Origin: Armatimonadetes bacterium DC
Lineage (GTDB): Bacteria; Armatimonadota; Fimbriimonadia; Fimbriimonadales; GBS-DC
Direction of reading: 5' to 3'
Assembly (NCBI GenBank): GCA_001442985.1
Contig: LDYB01000010.1
Coordinates: 1-49,114, forward strand
Length of the DNA: 49,114 bases
The notes beneath the pieces are model-generated. The model was not told the origin of the DNA. It ran no database searches and worked only from the letters and a program-made list of their open reading frames with translations. This document shows positions 30,434 to 39,708 of this stretch, piece by piece. The number at the start of each line of letters is the position of its first letter. Position 1 is the first letter of the stretch. The translations under genes and the position numbers were made by a program.

Positions 30434-31468
30434 ATGAACGGAACGATGGTTCAAAGGCTTGGATTGATTGCGCTGATGGCTCTTCTAAGCCAAAGTGTGT
30501 GGGCGCAGCAGTTTCAGATTTCGTTTAACGATGGTCCACGCAATGTGGGCCTCAGCCTCTCCTACTCTTCCTCAGGACCGACCAGTGGTACGCATACTGC
30601 CGCGGAATGGGTTTTGACAGACACTTCTTTTGGTGGGACAGGCAACGGCTATGTCTGGAATCGGCAGCTGGTTCCCTTTTCCAGTGGGGATGTGTTTGGG
30701 CGTCTGGTGGCACGCTTCTCCGGGGATGGCGGCACTTCTGCAGGCAGTTACTGGCGCTTGCCTGCCAACCGTTCGGGCGGAGTTACAGGCAACAACCCCA
30801 GCGGCGTGGCGACTTTCACCACCTGGGTCGGTTCGGGGCATGTGTTCCGCCTGGAGCAGCTCTCCAATAAGCCTGCCTTCGGCGGGGACATGACGACCCG
30901 AACACGCGCTCAGTTCGATAACGCCGCACAGCTAACACTGGCATCGGGGGTTTCGGCATCGATTGCTGGCGTAACCGATGATGACCCCATAGCCCCGGGC
31001 ATTCAGGTGAATAAGTTTCTTAATCCTAACTTGAACATCGGGTGGAACGCCTCAGGGGCATCGGTTTTTCGGGGGCAGGTCGCGGGTGGCGCCTACTTCG
31101 GAGCCATTAACTCCCCCTTCCGCGATGACGCGCGCCTGACCGCGGAACTCCTCGTGAACAGCGTTTCTGTCCAATCAGGCAATAGCGGCGTTACCTTCGC
31201 CGTGAATGAAGGAGCGGGCACCAAAGCGCTCGCGGCGGTCGGCAACACCTATCTACTGGATCTCAGCGCCTATAATGTGGGCGATATCGTGACCCTGAGC
31301 GTTAATGCCTCTGTGCTGTGGGACGGTTATGGGGATTCCTACATGGGCACCCAGACGATACAATCGCAGACCTATACCATCCAGTTTGAAGTGGTGCCCG
31401 AACCTGCAAGCCTGCTGGCACTGGGTACGGCGCTGATCGGATTCGCAGGTTTGCGACGCAAGCGCTAA
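30434..31468 (+). CDS. PEP-CTERM-anchored exported protein
   Basis: 344 residues. The N-terminal signal peptide has a hydrophobic core LGLIALMALLSQSV and cleavage after VWAQ. The C-terminus is a textbook PEP-CTERM signal: VVPEPASLLALGTALIGF, then AGLRRKR (PEP motif, hydrophobic helix, basic tail), recognised by an exosortase that removes it at the cell surface. The middle is Gly/Ser/Thr-rich and beta-strand-like with no known domain. No exosortase is in the window. A hairpin tggagcgc/gcgctcca (30397-30415) lies just upstream of the AGAGGTGA site and could affect translation. Confidence 0.85.
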   Translation: MNGTMVQRLGLIALMALLSQSVWAQQFQISFNDGPRNVGLSLSYSSSGPTSGTHTAAEWVLTDTSFGGTGNGYVWNRQLVPFSSGDVFGRLVARFSGDGGTSAGSYWRLPANRSGGVTGNNPSGVATFTTWVGSGHVFRLEQLSNKPAFGGDMTTRTRAQFDNAAQLTLASGVSASIAGVTDDDPIAPGIQVNKFLNPNLNIGWNASGASVFRGQVAGGAYFGAINSPFRDDARLTAELLVNSVSVQSGNSGVTFAVNEGAGTKALAAVGNTYLLDLSAYNVGDIVTLSVNASVLWDGYGDSYMGTQTIQSQTYTIQFEVVPEPASLLALGTALIGFAGLRRKR

Positions 31469-31493
31469 AAGGCAACAGGAACTCTGCTTGTCT

Positions 31494-31528
31494 CAGGGGG
31501 GTAGGTTTCCTCTACCCCCTGTTTGCTT
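31494..31528 (+). terminator. Rho-independent terminator after the PEP-CTERM gene
   Basis: A stem of caggggggtag with ctaccccctg (one bulged G) and a short loop, followed by TTTGCTT. Confidence 0.75.
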
Positions 31529-31580
31529 AGCAGGAAGCGTGCCGCTGTTGTAGAATTTTCCTTGATGGAGGCAGCCACCG

Positions 31581-32072
31581 ATGAACGAAGCCCAGCTTCA
31601 CTTGCTGACGAACCACCTGCCTGTGATGGGCAGCCTGTTCACCGTATTGTTGATGCTGTGGGGCATTGTGCGCAGGAGCGACGAGGTTCAAAAAACGGCT
31701 CTCGGCGCGATGGTGCTGGTGGCGCTTACCGCCCTGCCCGCCTACTTCACAGGCGAGCCAGCCGAGCATGTGGTGGAACACCTCCCAGGGGTGAGCGAGG
31801 CGCATATTGAAGAGCATGAGTCTATGGGCAAGTTCGCGCTCGCTTCGGCAATTGGTTTGGGCGTGGTGGCGTTAGCGGGCTTGATCCTCAGTCGGGGCAA
31901 GTCGGTATCGCTGGCGGCGGCGAGTATCGTGCTGGTGGCGAACCTGTTTGTGGCGGGCGTAATGGGCTACACGGCGCATCTGGGCGGTCAGATTCGCCAT
32001 AGCGAGATTCGAGGCGAAGGCGCCCCTGCCCCCACAGAAGGCGAAACCCATACAGAAAGGGAGCATGAGTAG
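31581..32072 (+). CDS. DUF2231-like four-helix membrane protein
   Basis: 163 residues. It starts MNEAQLHLLTNHLPVMG, where the His residues in LHLLTNHLP are typical of DUF2231-like membrane proteins thought to bind haem. Four hydrophobic segments follow (LFTVLLMLWGIV, MVLVALTALPAYF, ALASAIGLGVVALAGLIL, AASIVLVANLFVAGVMGY). The region between helices 2 and 3 (GEPAEHVVEHLPGVSEAHIEEHE) is His/Glu-rich, as is the C-terminal tail, suggesting metal binding. GGAGG lies 8 nt before ATG 31581. The stop is 2 nt before the acyl-CoA dehydrogenase gene, so they are co-transcribed. Confidence 0.75.
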   Translation: MNEAQLHLLTNHLPVMGSLFTVLLMLWGIVRRSDEVQKTALGAMVLVALTALPAYFTGEPAEHVVEHLPGVSEAHIEEHESMGKFALASAIGLGVVALAGLILSRGKSVSLAAASIVLVANLFVAGVMGYTAHLGGQIRHSEIRGEGAPAPTEGETHTEREHE

Positions 32073-32074
32073 CG

Positions 32075-33511
32075 ATGGAATCACCTGTCGCGTTTCTGAC
32101 GGAATACTTGCGAAACCTGCCCCACACCGAAACCCTGCGCGAGTATGAGGCGTGGTGGGAGCTGCAGGGACGCGAGATTTCCACCAGCGTGGATCGGGCG
32201 GGCACGCCATGGATCCGCCAGTTTGACCGCTGGGGTCGGCGTGTGGACGAGGTGATGATGCCCGCGGGCTATCGGACGCTGGTCACGAAAGCCTACACAC
32301 TCGGCGCGGTGTGGCGCGTGATTGAGGAGAACGACCTCGCCACCAGCTTCGCGCTGGGCTACATTACCTCGTTTTATGACCCCGGGCTTTACTGCCCTCA
32401 CACTGTGAGCCTCTCTACAGCGGTGCCACTGGCAAAGTACGGGCATCCTGTAGTGCGGGAGCGCTTCCTGCCGCCAATGTTGCGCCGCGACGAGTCGGTG
32501 TGGCAGGGCGCCACATGGATGACTGAGGCGGGCGGCGGCTCGGATTTGGGCGCGAATGTGCAGACCGTCGCGATTCCCAACGGTGAGGCGTATCGCCTGA
32601 CAGGTGATAAGTATTTCTGTAGCAATGTGGGGGCGGAGCTGGCGGTGGTCGCCGCGCGTCCACAGGGCGCGCCTGAAGGCGTGCGAGGGCTGGCGCTGTT
32701 CCTTGTGCCCCGTGAGCGCGAAGACGGCACGCTCAACTATACGATTCGGCGCCTCAAAGATAAAATCGGCACGCGCTCCGTGCCCACAGGCGAGGTGGAA
32801 CTGCGCGACAGTCTCGGCTACCTGCTGGGCACGCCCGAAAGCGGCATCTACCTGATTCTGGAGGTGCTGAACTGGTCGCGCGTTGCCAACAGCATCGGCA
32901 GTGTGGCGCTGGTGCAACGCGCGATTGCCGAGGCGGAAAAGTTCACCCAGCACCGAATCGCCTTTGGGAAACCGCTCAGCGAACAGCCCCTGATGCACGC
33001 GCAAATCCGACGCTGGAAGAGCCTGCTTCCCCAGCTCTTTGCGCTCGCGTGGACTTGCGTGGAACTGCTTCAGGAAGTATGGCATCAAACCCCGCCCTAC
33101 TCGGAGCGGTATCACCTGTTCCGCCTGATGACCCATCTCGCCAAATACTGGACTGCCGAGATGGCGGTTCACGCCGCGAAGTGGTGCATGGAGGTGCATG
33201 GGGGGCACGGCGTGCTGGCGGAGTTCGGGATTGAGCGCCTGCTACGCGAGGCGATGGTGCTGCCCATCTGGGAAGGGGGGAGCCACCGCCAGATGCTGGA
33301 CGCGCTGGAGGTGATGCAACGGCGTCGGGCACATCAAACCTTGCTGGAGTTTCTCGCCCCCTATGCCGACGCGAAGGCGGTTGACGAATGGCGCGAACGG
33401 ATTGAGCAATACCTCACGATGCCGCCCGAACAGCAGGAAGCACAGCTGGAGGCGTTGATCCCGCCGCTCGCGTGCTGGGTGGCGGAAACTTGCGCAAAGC
33501 GGCTGGGATAG
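32075..33511 (+). CDS. AidB-like acyl-CoA dehydrogenase family protein
   Basis: 478 residues of the FAD-dependent acyl-CoA dehydrogenase fold. The middle domain signature GATWMTEAGGGSDLGAN, then TGDKYFCSNVGAELAVVAAR, LKDKIGTRSVPTGEVEL, and the C-terminal helical domain with HQHRIAFGK-like TQHRIAFGKPLSEQPL and MEVHGGHGVLAEFGIERLLR are all present. The C-terminal LPIWEGGSHRQMLDALEVM resembles AidB-type members (IWEGT...Q) rather than beta-oxidation enzymes. Substrate unknown; a role in detoxifying alkylating agents or in an unusual acyl oxidation is possible. GGGAG lies upstream. Confidence 0.88.
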   Translation: MESPVAFLTEYLRNLPHTETLREYEAWWELQGREISTSVDRAGTPWIRQFDRWGRRVDEVMMPAGYRTLVTKAYTLGAVWRVIEENDLATSFALGYITSFYDPGLYCPHTVSLSTAVPLAKYGHPVVRERFLPPMLRRDESVWQGATWMTEAGGGSDLGANVQTVAIPNGEAYRLTGDKYFCSNVGAELAVVAARPQGAPEGVRGLALFLVPREREDGTLNYTIRRLKDKIGTRSVPTGEVELRDSLGYLLGTPESGIYLILEVLNWSRVANSIGSVALVQRAIAEAEKFTQHRIAFGKPLSEQPLMHAQIRRWKSLLPQLFALAWTCVELLQEVWHQTPPYSERYHLFRLMTHLAKYWTAEMAVHAAKWCMEVHGGHGVLAEFGIERLLREAMVLPIWEGGSHRQMLDALEVMQRRRAHQTLLEFLAPYADAKAVDEWRERIEQYLTMPPEQQEAQLEALIPPLACWVAETCAKRLG

Positions 33512-33516
33512 ACCCG

Positions 33517-34260
33517 CTACACCAGCAGCCTGTAAAGCCGATAGGCCAGCAGCACGGTCATCGTCACTACAAAAACATACTTGAACTGCTGATTGGAAAG
33601 TCGCAGGCTGGTGAACCGCGCGCCCAGATAGGCGCCAAATGCGCCCGCCGCCATGAGGATGAGGACCAGGCTCAGGTTCAACTGCGCGTTTTGCCAGTGG
33701 AACGCCAGCGCACTGGCGGACTGCGCCGTGACCACCACCGCGCTGGTGCCCGCCGCCCGTTTCGGCTCAAGCCCAAAAACGATAAGCGTGGGCACCAGCA
33801 GAAACCCAACTCCCGCCCCGATAAAAGTGCTGAATATCGCTATCGGCACCACCAGCACCATCAGCCATGCCAGCTGGCGCCGGGGCGCAGTTTGCAACGG
33901 GCGTGCTTGAATCAGACGCCATAGCATGTATCCCGCCGACACGAAATACGCCACCCAGATAATCTGGTGAGGGACACGCTGGGCTGCCATCACGCCCAGC
34001 GGCGACGCCAGCGCCGCCAGCAACGCCAGCCACGCCCCCAATCGGGTATCCACCAGTCCGCTCCGATAAAAACCAATCGCCGCGAACAGCGACGTCGTGC
34101 CCCCCAGCGCCATCGCCAGCGGCTGCACCTGATGCACCAGGTCCGTCAAAAACAAACTCAAAAAAGGAATCGCCGCCAGCGCCACCCCAAACCCCAGCAT
34201 CCCTGAAAAAACCGACAATACAAAAATCCCTGCCGCCATCCATACCGTCTCTAAGCTCAT
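33517..34260 (-). CDS. TSUP (TauE/SafE) family membrane permease
   Basis: 247 residues, eight predicted helices in two similar halves. It starts MSLETVWMAAGIFVLSVFSG, with GMLGFGVALAAIPFLSL (first-half motif) and STFIGAGVGFLLVPTLI (second-half motif). TSUP proteins export or import sulfite, sulfoacetate or related anions. An ATG at 34335 lies upstream of the -10 box, so it cannot be used from that promoter; the GGGAG site near the ATG at 34260 supports the shorter start. It is convergent with the acyl-CoA dehydrogenase gene, 5 nt apart. Confidence 0.87.
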   Translation of the reverse strand: MSLETVWMAAGIFVLSVFSGMLGFGVALAAIPFLSLFLTDLVHQVQPLAMALGGTTSLFAAIGFYRSGLVDTRLGAWLALLAALASPLGVMAAQRVPHQIIWVAYFVSAGYMLWRLIQARPLQTAPRRQLAWLMVLVVPIAIFSTFIGAGVGFLLVPTLIVFGLEPKRAAGTSAVVVTAQSASALAFHWQNAQLNLSLVLILMAAGAFGAYLGARFTSLRLSNQQFKYVFVVTMTVLLAYRLYRLLV

Positions 34261-34322
34261 CTCACGCTCCCGTATCAGCGGTTTTGCCCCTCCAGAAGAG
34301 TTGGGCACTCGCAGGTTCAGAA

Positions 34323-34331
34323 ATTGTACCC
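34323..34331 (-). promoter_or_regulatory. Promoter -10 (GGGTACAAT) for the TSUP gene
   Basis: The minus strand reads GGGTACAAT, with TACAAT at 34328-34323. The leader to ATG 34260 is about 55 nt. Confidence 0.55.
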
Positions 34332-34379
34332 TCATAGCAGGAACTCCGCGTCTTCTGGCGAACAGCGGTTTCGGTGAGT

Positions 34380-34664
34380 ATGATGAGCCGAATCCCCGAA
34401 TCGGAAGTGAGCCAGTGGCTGGCGAAAGTCCCCGAATGGCGTCGCGAGGGGGGCGAGATTGTGCGGGGGTTCACCTTCCGCAATTTTCGTGAGGCGCTCG
34501 CGTTCGTGGTGCAGGTGGGCATGCTGGCAGAGCGCATGGATCACCATCCCGACATCACGATTCGCTACAAGCAGGTGGAGCTGCGCCTGATCACGCACTC
34601 GGCGGGCGGGCTGACCGAAAAAGACTTTGAGCTGGCGCAACAGATTGATGCCCTCGTGCGCTGA
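34380..34664 (+). CDS. Pterin-4a-carbinolamine dehydratase (PCD/DCoH)
   Basis: About 94 residues. It carries the family active-site motif DHHPDITIRYKQVELRLITH (His-His-Pro then Tyr) and the usual WRREGGEIVRGFTFRNFREA and LAQQID segments. The enzyme dehydrates 4a-hydroxytetrahydropterin, made by aromatic amino acid hydroxylases or as a molybdopterin-related repair step. No phenylalanine hydroxylase gene is in the window. Candidate starts are GTG 34374, ATG 34380 and ATG 34383; none has a strong Shine-Dalgarno. The stop codon is 12 nt before the glcF-like gene. Confidence 0.9.
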   Translation: MMSRIPESEVSQWLAKVPEWRREGGEIVRGFTFRNFREALAFVVQVGMLAERMDHHPDITIRYKQVELRLITHSAGGLTEKDFELAQQIDALVR

Positions 34665-34676
34665 GGGGTGCCCCGC

Positions 34677-35906
34677 ATGGCGATAGACAAGCGTGACCTC
34701 CAGAAGTGCATTCACTGCGGGCTATGCTTGCAGGCGTGCCCGACCTATGTGGCAACAGGCGAGGAAGCCGAGTCGCCACGCGGGCGGATTTACCTGATGC
34801 GCTCTGCGCTGGAGGGGCGCACCCCATGGAGCGCCATCCGCCCGCATATTGACGCCTGCATGGGCTGTCTGGGATGTCAGACGGCGTGTCCATCGGGCGT
34901 GCCGTATGCGCGTTTGATTGAAGGGGCGCGCGCGGAGGTGGAGCGCCACGCCCGCTCGCCGTTCCAGCGGTGGGTGCGCCAGCAGGCAATTGCGCACTTC
35001 ACGAACCCGGTGCAGTTGCGTCGGTTGCTGCGGCTGGCGCGTGGGGTGGGCTTTCGGCGTGCGCCGCGCTGGCTGGCGCGGATGCTCGGCGCGCCCGAAT
35101 CGGCAGTCGCGCTGCCCGAACCCCCCAGAACGCTCTGGCGACCGCAAGCGTGCTACCCTGCTGCGCACGGCGAAACGCGCGGGCGCGTGGGGCTACTGCT
35201 GGGATGCGCTCAGTGGGCGCTGTTCCCCGAAGTGCATCGTGCCAGCATCCGCCTGCTCACGCTCGCCGGGTTTGAGGTGCATGTGCCCCCCAATCAGGGC
35301 TGTTGCGGGGCGCTGTGGGTACATAACGGCTATCCTGACCATGCCCGACGACTGGCGCGACGGCTCTTCCAGGCGTTTGAGGGGCTGGATTTTATCGTGG
35401 TCAACGCCGCAGGCTGTGGCAGCACGATGAAGGAGTACGGCGAGCTGTTCGCGGGCACAGCGGAGGCGTCGCAGGCGCAGGCGTTCAGCCAGCGTGTGCG
35501 CGACATCACCGAGCTGCTCGCCGAGGCGCCCCTGCCCGAACCGCAGTTCCCTGCCCCGTTCAGGGTGGCGTATCACGATGCGTGCCATTTGCTCCACGGG
35601 CAGGGCATTCGGGACGCACCGCGCCAGCTGCTCAAACGCATTCCTCAGCTGGAACTGGTGGAGCTGGAAGGGAGCGAGATGTGCTGCGGCTCGGCGGGGA
35701 TTTATAACCTGCTCCAGCCCGCACTGGCGAAGCAGGCGCTTGCCCGGAAGGTGGAGGCGATTCGCAAAAGCGGCGCCGACGCGCTCGCCAGTCCGAACCC
35801 CGGTTGCACCCTGTGGATTGCACAGGGGCTTCGCGAGGCGGGAAACCCCATCCCCATCCACCACCCCGTGGAACTGCTTGCAAAAGCCTACCCCGATTCG
35901 CCATAA
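34677..35906 (+). CDS. glcF: Glycolate oxidase iron-sulfur subunit-like protein (GlcF)
   Basis: 409 residues. Two 4Fe-4S ferredoxin motifs lie at the N-terminus (CIHCGLCLQACP and CMGCLGCQTACPSG). Two CCG domains follow (PPNQGCCGALWVHNG ... NAAGCGSTMKEYG and YHDACHLLHGQG ... MCCGSAGIYN), which bind further cofactors. This is the GlcF layout: it passes electrons from the flavin subunit GlcD during glycolate or lactate oxidation. glcD/glcE are not in the window, so the partner must be elsewhere. GAGGGGT lies 7 nt before ATG 34677, better than GTG 34668. Confidence 0.9.
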   Translation: MAIDKRDLQKCIHCGLCLQACPTYVATGEEAESPRGRIYLMRSALEGRTPWSAIRPHIDACMGCLGCQTACPSGVPYARLIEGARAEVERHARSPFQRWVRQQAIAHFTNPVQLRRLLRLARGVGFRRAPRWLARMLGAPESAVALPEPPRTLWRPQACYPAAHGETRGRVGLLLGCAQWALFPEVHRASIRLLTLAGFEVHVPPNQGCCGALWVHNGYPDHARRLARRLFQAFEGLDFIVVNAAGCGSTMKEYGELFAGTAEASQAQAFSQRVRDITELLAEAPLPEPQFPAPFRVAYHDACHLLHGQGIRDAPRQLLKRIPQLELVELEGSEMCCGSAGIYNLLQPALAKQALARKVEAIRKSGADALASPNPGCTLWIAQGLREAGNPIPIHHPVELLAKAYPDSP

Positions 35907-35907
35907 T
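35902..35907 (+). promoter_or_regulatory. Weak -10 (CATAAT) near the yqeG start
   Basis: CATAAT ends 8 nt before ATG 35916, inside the end of the glcF-like gene. No ribosome binding site lies between, so a leaderless or near-leaderless message is possible. Confidence 0.35.
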
Positions 35908-35915
35908 TAGAGCCA

Positions 35916-36467
35916 ATGCGATTCGACCGTGAGCAGGTGCCGAAGTGGCTGAAGCGGTGGTGTCCCGACGAGCATGTGGCGCATGTGTCGGAAATCACGC
36001 CTGAGCGGCTGCAGGCGCTGGGTATTCGGGCGCTGCTGCTGGATTTAGACAACACCATCACGCCGTGGCGCAGTCGGCAGGTTCCCGAAACAGTGCGCCA
36101 GTGGATTCAGCAGATGAAGGAGGCGGGTATTCGGCTCTGCTTTGTGTCTAACACGCGCAATCTGGGGCGCCTGCGCTGGCTGAGCGAAACGCTGGGCATC
36201 CCCTACGCGCGTGGTCCGATAAAACCCCGACGCGCCATGCTCCAGCGCGCCATCGAGATGCTCCAGGTCAAGCCTGATGAGACCGCAATCGTGGGCGACC
36301 AGCTGTTCACCGATGTGTGGGGCGGCAATCGGCTGGGGATTTACACCATCTGGGTACGCCCGCTGGCGCCGCGCGAGTTCGTGGGCACAAAAATCAGCCG
36401 CCGGGTGGAACGCTGGCTTCTGGGCAAAATCAAACCTTATGCCAGACCTGAAGAGCATGCCGATTGA
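35916..36467 (+). CDS. yqeG: YqeG-type HAD phosphatase
   Basis: 183 residues. The HAD motif I is LLLDLDNTITPW, motif II is CFVSNT, and the motif III/IV region is KPDETAIVGDQLFTDVWGGN. This is the subfamily IIIA pattern of YqeG, which dephosphorylates small phosphoesters and is often encoded beside ribosome-assembly or shikimate genes. Here it overlaps aroE by up to 29 nt, an arrangement that recalls the yqeG-aroE neighbourhood in Firmicutes. It is cytoplasmic. Confidence 0.9.
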   Translation: MRFDREQVPKWLKRWCPDEHVAHVSEITPERLQALGIRALLLDLDNTITPWRSRQVPETVRQWIQQMKEAGIRLCFVSNTRNLGRLRWLSETLGIPYARGPIKPRRAMLQRAIEMLQVKPDETAIVGDQLFTDVWGGNRLGIYTIWVRPLAPREFVGTKISRRVERWLLGKIKPYARPEEHAD

Positions 36468-37296
36468 CGCGCACACGCAGGTGGTGGGCGTGCTGGGCTA
36501 TCCCGTGCGCCATTCGCTCTCGCCCACCATGCACAATGCGGCGTTTGAAGCGCTGGGGCTGAACTGGGTCTATCTCGCGTTTGAGGTACCCCCAGAGCGA
36601 TTGGCAGAGGCAATCGCGGGCATGCGGGCGCTGGGCATTCGCGGACTGAACCTGACGATTCCCCACAAAGAGGCGGCGTGTTCCCTCGTGGATCGGCTCA
36701 CGGCGCAGGCGGAGGCAATTGGCGCGGTCAACACGCTCTTTTGGGACGGCGACACGCTGGTGGGCGACAATACCGATGCGGAGGGCTTTTTGCGTTCGCT
36801 GCTTGAGGCGGGGGTGGAGCCGAAGGGACAGCGCGTGCTGGTGCTGGGGGCGGGCGGCTCGGCGCGGGCAATCGTGTATGCGCTACGCCAGCGGGGCGCA
36901 AGCGTGTGGCTCGCCAACCGCAACCTCCAGCGCGCCGAGCAACTGGCGCAACGCTACGACGCGGAGGGCGTGCTGCCGCTGGACGCTGCCGCGCTGGCGC
37001 CACAGCTAACGCGATTTGACGGTGTGGTCAACTGCACCCCGCTCGGCATGCACCCCAACGAGGAGACGATGCCTCCCCTGCCAATAGCGAACTTGCCCGC
37101 GCATGCGTGGGTGTGCGACCTGGTGTACCGCCCGCTGGAGACGCGCCTGCTCCGCGAAGCGCATGCACACGGGTTGAAAACCGTTTCGGGCTTGGGCATG
37201 CTCCTCTGGCAAGGCGCGCTGGCGTTTGAACGCTGGACAGGGACAAGCGCGCCCGTGGCGGTGATGGCGCGGGCGTTGTTGGAAAAGCTTGCATAG
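36439..37296 (+). CDS. aroE: Shikimate dehydrogenase
   Basis: About 285 residues. Substrate-binding motifs are VGVLGYPVRHSLSPTMHN (S-L-S) and LNLTIPHKEAAC (catalytic Lys in PHK). NADP binding is through VLVLGAGGSARAIVYAL and ANRNLQRAEQL. NCTPLGMHP and GLGMLLWQGALAF complete the family. It reduces 3-dehydroshikimate in aromatic amino acid synthesis. The start is either ATG 36439 or ATG 36457; neither has a good ribosome binding site, and translation is likely coupled to yqeG, which ends at 36467. Confidence 0.95.
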   Translation: MPDLKSMPIDAHTQVVGVLGYPVRHSLSPTMHNAAFEALGLNWVYLAFEVPPERLAEAIAGMRALGIRGLNLTIPHKEAACSLVDRLTAQAEAIGAVNTLFWDGDTLVGDNTDAEGFLRSLLEAGVEPKGQRVLVLGAGGSARAIVYALRQRGASVWLANRNLQRAEQLAQRYDAEGVLPLDAAALAPQLTRFDGVVNCTPLGMHPNEETMPPLPIANLPAHAWVCDLVYRPLETRLLREAHAHGLKTVSGLGMLLWQGALAFERWTGTSAPVAVMARALLEKLA

Positions 37297-37313
37297 TCGT
37301 AGCACTGATTGGG

Positions 37314-37319
37314 TATCAT
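37314..37319 (+). promoter_or_regulatory. -10 box predicting a leaderless mRNA for the helicase gene
   Basis: GGGTATCAT: TATCAT ends 6 nt before ATG 37326 with no ribosome binding site. Confidence 0.5.
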
Positions 37320-37325
37320 ACTCAT

Positions 37326-39696
37326 ATGCGGTTCAAAGGCAAAGTTCGCTGGCTGGAGAAAGAGGAGCAGGAGTTGTACCGGATAGCGATGGATTGCTTT
37401 CGGTCTCGTGCGCGCGATTACTCGTCCAAAATAAGGGAACTGCAACGATCATGGTTAGCAATAGACCACTTACTCGCAAAAACTATCCGAGAGTCAGGCT
37501 GGCATAACATACCTGAGGTAGCTTTTTTTGGCAGGATAGATATCTCCCTCGATGGCTCTGAAGTCGAGTCGAGGTACATCGGTTATGCAGGGGCTGACAT
37601 TGAGGATACACGCATTCTGGACTGGCGTACCCCGCTGGCAGACGTCTACTATTCCGCGTACGGTGTTGGACGAGTGAGCTATATTGCTCCTCGTGGGGTT
37701 ATAGGGGTGGAACTTACTCTACGCAGGAAGTTTCGTGAGCATGGTCGCACCATCAGCATCATCAGTACGGAGCATGCTCCGTTGCCTTTCTATTCTGCTC
37801 CCCGTGAGTTGCCAGGAGAGGTTGACATCAAGCCTCGTAAAGGCTTCTCGGATTACCTGGACGAGTTATTATCACGCACTTCCGATGCGCTGATGCGCGA
37901 CATAGTGAAAACGATGGATAAAGAGCAAGACAGAGCGATTAGAACAGACTCGCGTGCGCTTTTGGTGACGGGTGGTCCCGGAACAGGCAAGACAGCCGTC
38001 GCCTTGCATCGAATTGCGTACTTGAACTACCAACATCAAAACCAGAAACCGAGGCGAGCAGGCTTGCGGCTTGCTTACATCAGCCCCACTCAGCGGTTGG
38101 GAGTATACACCAGTGGCGTTTTTTAGAAGCATCCCTGATTCTATCCCCCACTTCTTCAGTATAGATGAACTGATGGATCACTACATTCGTATGCATGCCC
38201 AGTGGCTCCCAAAACGAGAGCAAAACCGCATACATCTGGAAAGTCGGCTCCAGTTTGAGGAGCGAATGCTTTCCGCGAGCAACGATCTCAAGCGCGCTTT
38301 CCAGCAGCTGAATTCGTCTGACATGGTTGGGAGGCTCGTATACCGTCTTCATGAGGCGGCAATAGCGCGAATGCGGGATGAGATTCGCAGGTTGGGCATT
38401 GAAAGAATGCAGTATCTTCTTCGGGATTTGCAAGAAGCAAAGAATCAGTTCGCCTATTTGAGAAGGTTCTTGTCCCCGTTTGACAACCGAAAAAGGATTA
38501 AGGGTACTCTGGACAAAATCACAAGTGTGCATGATCACATAGGCAATCTGCAAGAGCTTCTCCAACAGCTAACCGCCTTGACAGAGGGACGAGCAGTGCA
38601 AAAACTGGAAGAGAAGGGCGTCAGCTCACACAGAAGGCTCTCGGAAAGCGAGGCACTTAACAAGACACTCAAGGAAATCAGAAAGGACCTGGAGGGACTG
38701 ACGGAGGAGTTTTTCAAGGTGCATGAGTTGCTCCGCCCCGTTGAATTCGCTTCCGAAATCTTCTCGAAATACTCTGCTGAACTCCAGAAAGTACTCGACT
38801 TGTTGAACCCCTTCTGGCTATTCCGCTCGGCTTGGGGGATGCCGCAGGTCATCGAATTCGTTGAGCAGAAGGTCGGCAAGGACGCCCCACAAATCCTCAA
38901 ATCCTTTCACCGCGACGACTACGAGATTGCCTATGGCGCAAAACCCCTTGTGTGCCTGTTCCTACAGTCGCTGTTTTCAACCCAGGAATCGCTTCTAAGC
39001 GGGCACGCCGTTATCACGATTGATGAAGCCCAAAACCTGCCCTATTCCGTTTTACTCTTCATACGCCGACTAACCGGCACGAGCTCGTACATTACCGTCA
39101 TCGGCGATTCCAATCAGAGCATAGCCACACTGGGATCCTCGCTGCACGATATGGAAAGACTTTTCAACGCTCAGGCTTACCATCTTACGCGAGTCTACCG
39201 CAGTAGTCCTCATATCATCAGAGCTGCACTCGGTCTTCTGGATTCGAGCAGCGAACCTGACCTCAGCTTGGTACGCAGCTCTGGTGAAAAACCATATGTA
39301 TTCCGCGGAAGCATTAAGGAAGTCGCCAACCTTGCCCGAGACCTGCATGTGCGGAATAAATACAACAGCACTGCCATCATCACAAAGACTCTGGACGAGG
39401 CTATAAGGATAGGCGAGATTACCAAACTTCCCGTCGCGAAGGAAGACTCCCCAAGCCCAACAACTGGCATCTTCGTTATTCCGCTCAACCTGTGCAGTGG
39501 GCTTGAGTTCGACGCCGTTGTCGTGGCGAATGTTTCTGACGAGAATTATGACTCCAACTCCCCTGAGGACAGGCGCCGCCTCTATGTTGCCAGTACGCGA
39601 GCGATGCACACCCTTGTTTTCCATCAAGAACCCAACAGCACCTCGTCCCTAACTGATTCGCTGCTCAGTCGGAACCTTGTGAAGATGCACAAGTGA
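37326..39696 (+). pseudogene. HelD/UvrD-like superfamily 1 helicase, split by a frameshift at a T6 run
   Basis: The first part (37326 to about 38126, 266 codons) has a HelD-like N-terminus (IEDTRILDWRTPLADVYYS) and the Walker A loop VTGGPGTGKTAVALHR. The second part, in the +1 frame up to 39696, has a coiled-coil insert (residues about 300-470), the Walker B TIDEAQNLP, TVIGDSNQSI, LTRVYRSSPHIIRA and the final LYVASTRAMHTLVF. Removing one T from the six at 38119-38124 joins the frames seamlessly (YTSGVFRSIPDSIPHFF) into about 789 residues. It is therefore a broken gene, a slippage-corrected gene or a sequencing error. HelD proteins recycle stalled RNA polymerase. Base composition is visibly more balanced than in neighbours, suggesting transfer. 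Confidence 0.8.
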
Positions 39697-39708
39697 GGCA
39701 GGTTCTTG

